This document shows positions 15,454 to 19,925 of a stretch of 19,925 nt of DNA, one piece after another. The translations under genes and the position numbers were made by a program. Source of the DNA: an uncultured Collinsella sp. (GTDB taxonomy: Bacteria; Actinomycetota; Coriobacteriia; Coriobacteriales; Coriobacteriaceae). The notes below the pieces were generated by a model. That model worked only from the letters and a program-made list of their open reading frames with translations, was not told the DNA's origin and ran no database searches. Position 1 is the first letter of the stretch. Every line of letters begins with the position of its first letter. Location of the stretch: positions 1-19,925 of the forward strand of contig CAKURW010000033.1 in NCBI GenBank assembly GCA_934675795.1, given 5' to 3'.

Positions 15454-15580
15454 GGGACCCGATGGGTTTCCCTCTGAATGCATACCGCAGCACGAAGCCC
15501 CCTTATCCGCAGCTCCGAAGGAGCAGGATAAGGGGGCTTCAAGTGCGAGGACGCATTCAGAGGGAAACCCATCGGGTCCC
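15454..15580. repeat. Nested palindromic element, copy 2
   Basis: The outer arms are 28-bp perfect inverted repeats (15454-15481 and 15553-15580). The inner 15-bp hairpin (15494-15508 with 15526-15540) ends in GCTCC-GAA-GGAGC. The junctions GCATACCGCAGCACG and CAAGTGCGAGGACGC match copy 1 at 13 of 15 bases each, with a G-C to C-G swap between the two strands. It lies just after ppc (minus), with no T-tract, so it is not a standard terminator. Confidence 0.9.
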
Positions 15581-15603
15581 GGTGAGAGCCACAGGGCTAT
15601 CGA

Positions 15604-18417
15604 TTACCCCGTGTTCTGCAATCCTGCCGAGACGCCGGTCACAGTCGAAAGAATCAGGCTCATGTACTCGGCCTTCTTCTCCTCGGCCATCTCGTCCTGG
15701 TTCATACGCACCTCGCGAAGGGCGCGAACCTGGGCGATGGACAGGGCGTCGACGTAGGGGTTACGGACGCGAACGGCGCAGCCAAGCACGCGACGGCGCT
15801 GCAGCGGCCATTCGTCACCGACGATGGCAAGGACCCACTTACGGGTGAGCTGCATCTCGGTGAAGACCTTCTCGGACAGATCCTGGCAATCGCCCAGGTG
15901 CAGATACATCTTGGCGATGCGCTGGTCAGTCTTGGCGATCGACATCTCGATGTTGTCGATAAAGGTGCGGAAGAACGGCCACTCCTGGTAGGCAGCCTTA
16001 AGCTGGTCAAGATCGCCCAACTGCTCGCAGGCGGTGCCCAGGCCGTACCAAGCGGCCAGATTGATGCGCGCCTGGCTCCAGCTGAAGATCCACGGAATAG
16101 TACGCAGGTCGTCGAGCGACTTGGCACCCAAGCCGCGCTTGGCGGGACGCGAGCCGATCGGCAGCAGACCGACCTCGGTCAGCGGCGTCACGGTCGAGAA
16201 CCACGGTGTAAAGTCCTCGGTGTTCAGCAGGTCCAGATAGCGTTCGTGGCTTGCAGTGTTGAGCTTCTCGGCCATATCCCAGAACTTCTGCGTGGTCTCG
16301 GTGTTGGTCTTCTCGACACTCGGGGCCGACTGCAAAAGCGTTGCGGCGGCAACGGACTCAACATGGCGCTGAGCCAGCGTGCGGTTGCCGTAACGGGCAA
16401 AGATGACTTCGCCCTGCTCGGTAAGCTTAAAGAAGCAGTTGACCGAACCCTTGGGCTGCGCCAGCACGGCCTTGTTGGCCGGGCCGCCGCCACGGCCCAC
16501 GGCACCGCCGCGGCCGTGCATGAGCACCAGGTCGATATCGTTCTTCTCGGCCCACTTGGCGATGCGCTCCTGCGCGGAGTGCAGTGCGAGCATGGCCGTG
16601 GTAGGACCGGCATCCTTGGAGGAGTCGGAGTAGCCCAGCATGACCTCCATGCGGCGGTTGGTCTGGGCAAGGCGCTTCTGCACCACGGGCAGCGTGAGCA
16701 TCTGGTCGAGCACGTCGACACAACCCTCGAGGTCCTCGAGCTGCTCGAACAGCGGGATCACGTCGAGCTCGGGGACATCCTCCTCGTGTGCAAAGGACAG
16801 GTGGGCGAGCTCAAAGACGTCGGCCACATGCTGGGCGCTCTTGGTAAACGAGATGATGTAGCGGTGCGCCATCTTCTTGCCGTAACGCTTTTGGATGGAG
16901 CCGATAGCGCGGAAGGTATCGATGACCTCGCGCGTCATGGGCTGCAGATCGCCATGGATACCGTTCTCGTGGATATCCTTGAGGGCGCGGGCATGCACCA
17001 CGGAGTGCTGACGGAACTCCATCTCGACCATATGGAAGCCGAAGGACTCGACCTGCCAGATGATGGTCTGGACCGGGCCGTAGGCGGCACGGACGGCACC
17101 GCAGGCAGCCAGCGAACGCTGGACGACGCGCAGGTCATCCAGGAATTCGTCGGCACTGTGATACATGGTGTCGGTGATGCGGCGCACGGTGGCGTTCAGA
17201 CGGTCGGCCATGACGAGCATGACGGCGCGATGCGGCTCGTGCTCGGAGATCAGCTCGGCGCGAGCCGTGTACCGAGGGCTCATCTCGACCTGATGGTTCC
17301 ACAGGTTAATGAGCTCGGCAGAAGGCTTACTGTAGGTGGCCTCGAGCGTGAGGTTGCGGCCGATGCGGCGGCACTTGTCCTCGAGCTTGAGCACCATGTG
17401 GGTGAAGTACTTGGCGGCGACCTCACGGCTCACCTTAGCGGTGACGTTGGGGTTACCGTCGCGGTCGGAACCGATCCAGCTGCCGGGATGGAAGAACGCC
17501 GGGCACAGCGGCGGCACAGTACCGGCCTTGTCGCCCAGCACCCAATCGTCAAAACGACGATAGATAACGGGGATAACGTCGAACAGCGTGTTATCGAAGA
17601 TGTCGATGATGGTATCGGCTTCCTCGACCGGCGTGGGCTTCTTGAGCGCGATGGGACTCGTACGCACCAGGGCGTCGATCTCCTGCAGCATATGGCGCTC
17701 GTTCTCCACCAGGTCGGAGCCGCCCAGACGCGGACGCTCCTCCAGCAGGTTGGAGATACGGCGAATCTTGCCCTCGACGGCCTTACGACGGGCCTCAGTG
17801 GGATGCGCGGTAAAGACGGGATGGAACTCAAGCTTGCCGAGCAGCTCGTTGGCGCCCTCGACGCCCAGTTCATTCACCAGCTGGTGATAGGCGACGGTGA
17901 GCTCGTTGGCGGGATCGACCTCGGTATCGGTCGACGCACCGGCCTCGCGCTCGCGCAGCTGCGCCACACGGTAGTTCTCCTCCGACAGGTTTGCCAGATG
18001 GAAAAAGCTCGTAAAGGCGCGAACGATGACCTGCTGCTTATCGAGCGGCAGGCTGTCGATCAAATCGACGACCTCACGAAATGCCACGGCAGTGGGCTCG
18101 TCGGCGGTGGGCACGCCCTGCTCGTCGACGGCTTCGTCGGCAGCGCAGGTACCGGGGTTGCCGGCATTGACCACAATCTCGGCTGTCAAAATCTTGTCGA
18201 ACAGGTCCGCGATCTCGGGATCATACTCGCTAAGCACACGGCGCTCCAGGCGCAAGAACAGCGCCAGATTGTCGCGCAGCTCCTCGGGGATCTCGATCTC
18301 GGCGAGACGCTCCCTGGACTCGGCATTCGAGCCGATTCGGTTAACGAGGCGGTTGACCACGGCAGCGACGCGCGCCGCGGCTTCGGGTACAGACTGGTTG
18401 CTTAGGTTCTCAGCCAC
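15604..18417 (-). CDS. ppc: Phosphoenolpyruvate carboxylase
   Basis: PEPC adds bicarbonate to PEP to give oxaloacetate, refilling the TCA branch and feeding aspartate and succinate formation. The protein (937 residues from GTG) has the catalytic His motif FTAHPTEARRK near 202-212, GSWIGSDRDGNPNVT, the mobile-loop region LGYSDSSKDAG, HGRGGAVGRGGGPA and the canonical C-terminal QNTG. Residues about 85-115 form a low-conservation insertion before the His motif, which falls later than in Escherichia coli. Start choice is open: the ATG at 18429 is only one base after GGAGG, whereas GTG at 18417 has its own GGAGG four bases upstream. A TATAAT box lies upstream at 18462-18467. Confidence 0.97.
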   Translation of the reverse strand: MAENLSNQSVPEAAARVAAVVNRLVNRIGSNAESRERLAEIEIPEELRDNLALFLRLERRVLSEYDPEIADLFDKILTAEIVVNAGNPGTCAADEAVDEQGVPTADEPTAVAFREVVDLIDSLPLDKQQVIVRAFTSFFHLANLSEENYRVAQLREREAGASTDTEVDPANELTVAYHQLVNELGVEGANELLGKLEFHPVFTAHPTEARRKAVEGKIRRISNLLEERPRLGGSDLVENERHMLQEIDALVRTSPIALKKPTPVEEADTIIDIFDNTLFDVIPVIYRRFDDWVLGDKAGTVPPLCPAFFHPGSWIGSDRDGNPNVTAKVSREVAAKYFTHMVLKLEDKCRRIGRNLTLEATYSKPSAELINLWNHQVEMSPRYTARAELISEHEPHRAVMLVMADRLNATVRRITDTMYHSADEFLDDLRVVQRSLAACGAVRAAYGPVQTIIWQVESFGFHMVEMEFRQHSVVHARALKDIHENGIHGDLQPMTREVIDTFRAIGSIQKRYGKKMAHRYIISFTKSAQHVADVFELAHLSFAHEEDVPELDVIPLFEQLEDLEGCVDVLDQMLTLPVVQKRLAQTNRRMEVMLGYSDSSKDAGPTTAMLALHSAQERIAKWAEKNDIDLVLMHGRGGAVGRGGGPANKAVLAQPKGSVNCFFKLTEQGEVIFARYGNRTLAQRHVESVAAATLLQSAPSVEKTNTETTQKFWDMAEKLNTASHERYLDLLNTEDFTPWFSTVTPLTEVGLLPIGSRPAKRGLGAKSLDDLRTIPWIFSWSQARINLAAWYGLGTACEQLGDLDQLKAAYQEWPFFRTFIDNIEMSIAKTDQRIAKMYLHLGDCQDLSEKVFTEMQLTRKWVLAIVGDEWPLQRRRVLGCAVRVRNPYVDALSIAQVRALREVRMNQDEMAEEKKAEYMSLILSTVTGVSAGLQNTG

Positions 18418-18461
18418 GTTTCCTCCCATTCCTCCTTCTATGCACGTAACATGCGGTATTT

Positions 18462-18490
18462 ATTATAGGCACTCGGCAAAAACTTTCGAA
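18462..18490 (-). promoter_or_regulatory. Probable ppc promoter
   Basis: A perfect TATAAT (18462-18467 on the minus strand) lies 32 bp before the ATG at 18429. At 17 bp upstream is TTCGAA (18485-18490), a weak -35. The surrounding sequence is AT-rich compared with the genes. Confidence 0.7.
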
Positions 18491-18581
18491 GCTGATTGCG
18501 CTTTACCACACAAAAGTATTTTCTGCATTGCAAGGCTTTTTGCCCCAAATGGTCGTATTTCTCGGTGGACGGCATATGCAA

Positions 18582-18617
18582 ACGGGGGCATTCCGCATAA
18601 ATGCGAAACACCCCCGT
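18582..18617 (-). terminator. Probable hisS terminator
   Basis: ACGGGGG at 18582-18588 pairs with CCCCCGT at 18611-18617, and an inner CGCAT/ATGCG stem (18594-18605) closes the loop. Only a short T run follows on the minus strand, so it is a modest terminator, about 58 bp after the hisS stop. Confidence 0.55.
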
Positions 18618-18674
18618 AACAATCGCTCTCCATGAGCAGGGCACGTTAGCAGGCCCGCAGCTCAAAAAGATACG

Positions 18675-19925
18675 CTACAGGCGCTCGCGAACCGCCTCGA
18701 CAACGTTGGCCAAATCGACCAGTACCTCGTCGTGGCTCTGCATGTCGCGCACCTTGACCTTGCCGGCGGCAAGCTCGTCGCCACCCAGGACTAGGATGAG
18801 CTTAGCGCCCACCTTGTCGGCCTGCTTAAACTGGGCCTTAAGGGAACGGCCCTGATAGTCGGCCTCGGTCACAATCCCTGCAGCGCGAAGCTGCTGCGTA
18901 ATGGTAAAGACGTTCTGACGCAGCTCCTTGCCGGCGTTGGCAACGTAGACGCACGGGACCTCCTCGGCACCCAGGTCGCTGCCAAAGGCCTGCAGGGCCA
19001 GCAGGGCGCGCTCAAAGCCGACGGCAAAGCCGACGCCCGCCGTGGGCTTACCGCCCTCGAGCTCAACGAGGCCATCGTAGCGACCGCCACCACCGATGGA
19101 GCCGACACCGGCGCCGGGAGCCTCGACCTCAAAGACAGTACGGGTGTAGTAGTCCAGGCCGCGCACCAGGGTGGGATCCTCAACATACTCGATACCGGCG
19201 GCATCCAGATAGCGCTTGACTTGCTCGTAGTGCTCGCGGCACTCGTCGCACAGGTTGTCGCCCATCAGCGGGGCGTCAGCCATGATCTCGCGGCAGTGGT
19301 CGTTCTTGCAGTCGAAGGCGCGCAGCGGGTTGAGCTCGGCGCGCTCGCGGCACTCGTCGCACATCTCGTCGGCGTGATCGAGAATGAACTGCTTGACCTG
19401 CTCGCGGTATGCCGGACGGCACTGCGCATCGCCCATCGAGTTAATAAGCAGACGGAGCTTGGACAGATCGAAGCCCAGGCGCTTGTAGAACTCCATGAGC
19501 ATGATGATGCACTCGGCGTCGGCAGCCGGATCGGGAGCGCCGAGCCACTCGATGCCCACCTGGTGGAACTGGCGCAGGCGACCCTTCTGAGGACGCTCGC
19601 CGCGGAACATGGCCTCGGCGTAATAAGCCTTAAACGGCGTGGAGCCCTGGGGCACCAGGTTGTTCTCCACGACGGCGCGCACCACACCGGCTGTGCCCTC
19701 GGGACGAAGGGCCAGGCGCTGCTTGGGCTTGAGCTTGGTATCGGTACCCTCGGTAAAGACGCGCTCCAGGTTGGCGCCGCTAAACACGCGGAACATCTCC
19801 TTGCGCACGACGTCGGTCGACTGGCCGATACCGTGAACAAACACGTCCACCTGCTCGATCGCGGGCGTCTCGATGGGTTTAAAACCAAACGGCTCGAACA
19901 CGCCGGCCGCAATCTGCTGCATCTT
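18675..19925 (-). CDS. hisS: Histidyl-tRNA synthetase (5' end outside the window)
   Basis: HisRS charges tRNA-His. The visible 416 codons lack roughly the first 20 residues, because the frame runs off the right edge; a Met near the edge is internal, as residues before it are expected in the family. Class II motif 2 (AMFRGERPQKGRLRQFHQ), the HisRS signature LVRGLDYYTRTVFEV and the motif 3 region with GGGGRYDGL are present. A Cys-rich insertion (CDEC...CKNDHC...CDEC) lies before the HisA-type signature and may bind metal. The C-terminal anticodon-binding domain is complete (LVLGGDELAAGKVKVRDM). Gene context: downstream of it lies ppc, 246 bp away, with a terminator between. Confidence 0.97.
   Translation of the reverse strand, partial: KMQQIAAGVFEPFGFKPIETPAIEQVDVFVHGIGQSTDVVRKEMFRVFSGANLERVFTEGTDTKLKPKQRLALRPEGTAGVVRAVVENNLVPQGSTPFKAYYAEAMFRGERPQKGRLRQFHQVGIEWLGAPDPAADAECIIMLMEFYKRLGFDLSKLRLLINSMGDAQCRPAYREQVKQFILDHADEMCDECRERAELNPLRAFDCKNDHCREIMADAPLMGDNLCDECREHYEQVKRYLDAAGIEYVEDPTLVRGLDYYTRTVFEVEAPGAGVGSIGGGGRYDGLVELEGGKPTAGVGFAVGFERALLALQAFGSDLGAEEVPCVYVANAGKELRQNVFTITQQLRAAGIVTEADYQGRSLKAQFKQADKVGAKLILVLGGDELAAGKVKVRDMQSHDEVLVDLANVVEAVRERL

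Noticed and set aside
15898..18405. 835-codon plus-strand open frame opposite ppc
   Set aside because: Antisense shadow of an unmistakable PEP carboxylase; no domain and biased composition.

Overview
The window looks like a chromosomal segment of a high-GC Coriobacteriia bacterium, most like Collinsella from a gut-type anaerobe. This rests on GC-rich coding sequence, strong GGAGG ribosome sites, the style of the housekeeping proteins, and the gene mix: ferrous iron uptake, lactate racemase, a flavin/Fe-S enoate-reductase-like enzyme, and PEP carboxylase. The genus assignment is inference; no rRNA or tRNA gene is present to test it.

Layout. Bases 1-1661 hold one plus-strand AAA+ ATPase gene, preceded by a run of 10-bp repeats and followed by a second repeat-rich stretch and a bidirectional terminator. 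Bases 1809-3758 (minus) encode a 649-residue OYE-type FMN/4Fe-4S/FAD oxidoreductase with a palindrome just upstream. Bases 3861-7286 (minus) are a ferrous iron uptake locus in the order feoA-like, feoA, feoB, then a small Cys-rich membrane protein. Its regulatory regions carry palindromes and a shared 10-mer. A small HPr-like protein (7423-7671) and aspS (7815-9602) follow on the minus strand. serB (9859-10494, plus) diverges from aspS.

Bases 10531-15228 form a lactate racemization locus in two convergent halves. larB-larC-tetR run on the plus strand; the lactate racemase gene larA and an aquaglyceroporin (larD-like) run on the minus strand. LarB and LarC help build the nickel-pincer cofactor, LarA uses it, and the channel would pass lactate or glycerol. 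The sulfur-transferase gene larE is absent from the window, and the LarC here lacks the usual C-terminal domain. The remainder is ppc (15604-18417, minus), with a clear -10 box, and hisS (18675 to beyond the right edge, minus).

The most unusual signal is non-coding. Two large nested palindromes, at 13024-13148 and 15454-15580, share a conserved two-part core with a compensatory base change. Their outer arms are perfectly paired but differ in sequence between copies, and both inner hairpins are closed by a GAA triloop. They look like two copies of one structured element family. Other points are a natural Asp at the HPr Ser46 position, a 10-mer shared by iron-gene upstream regions, and phased repeats before the ATPase.
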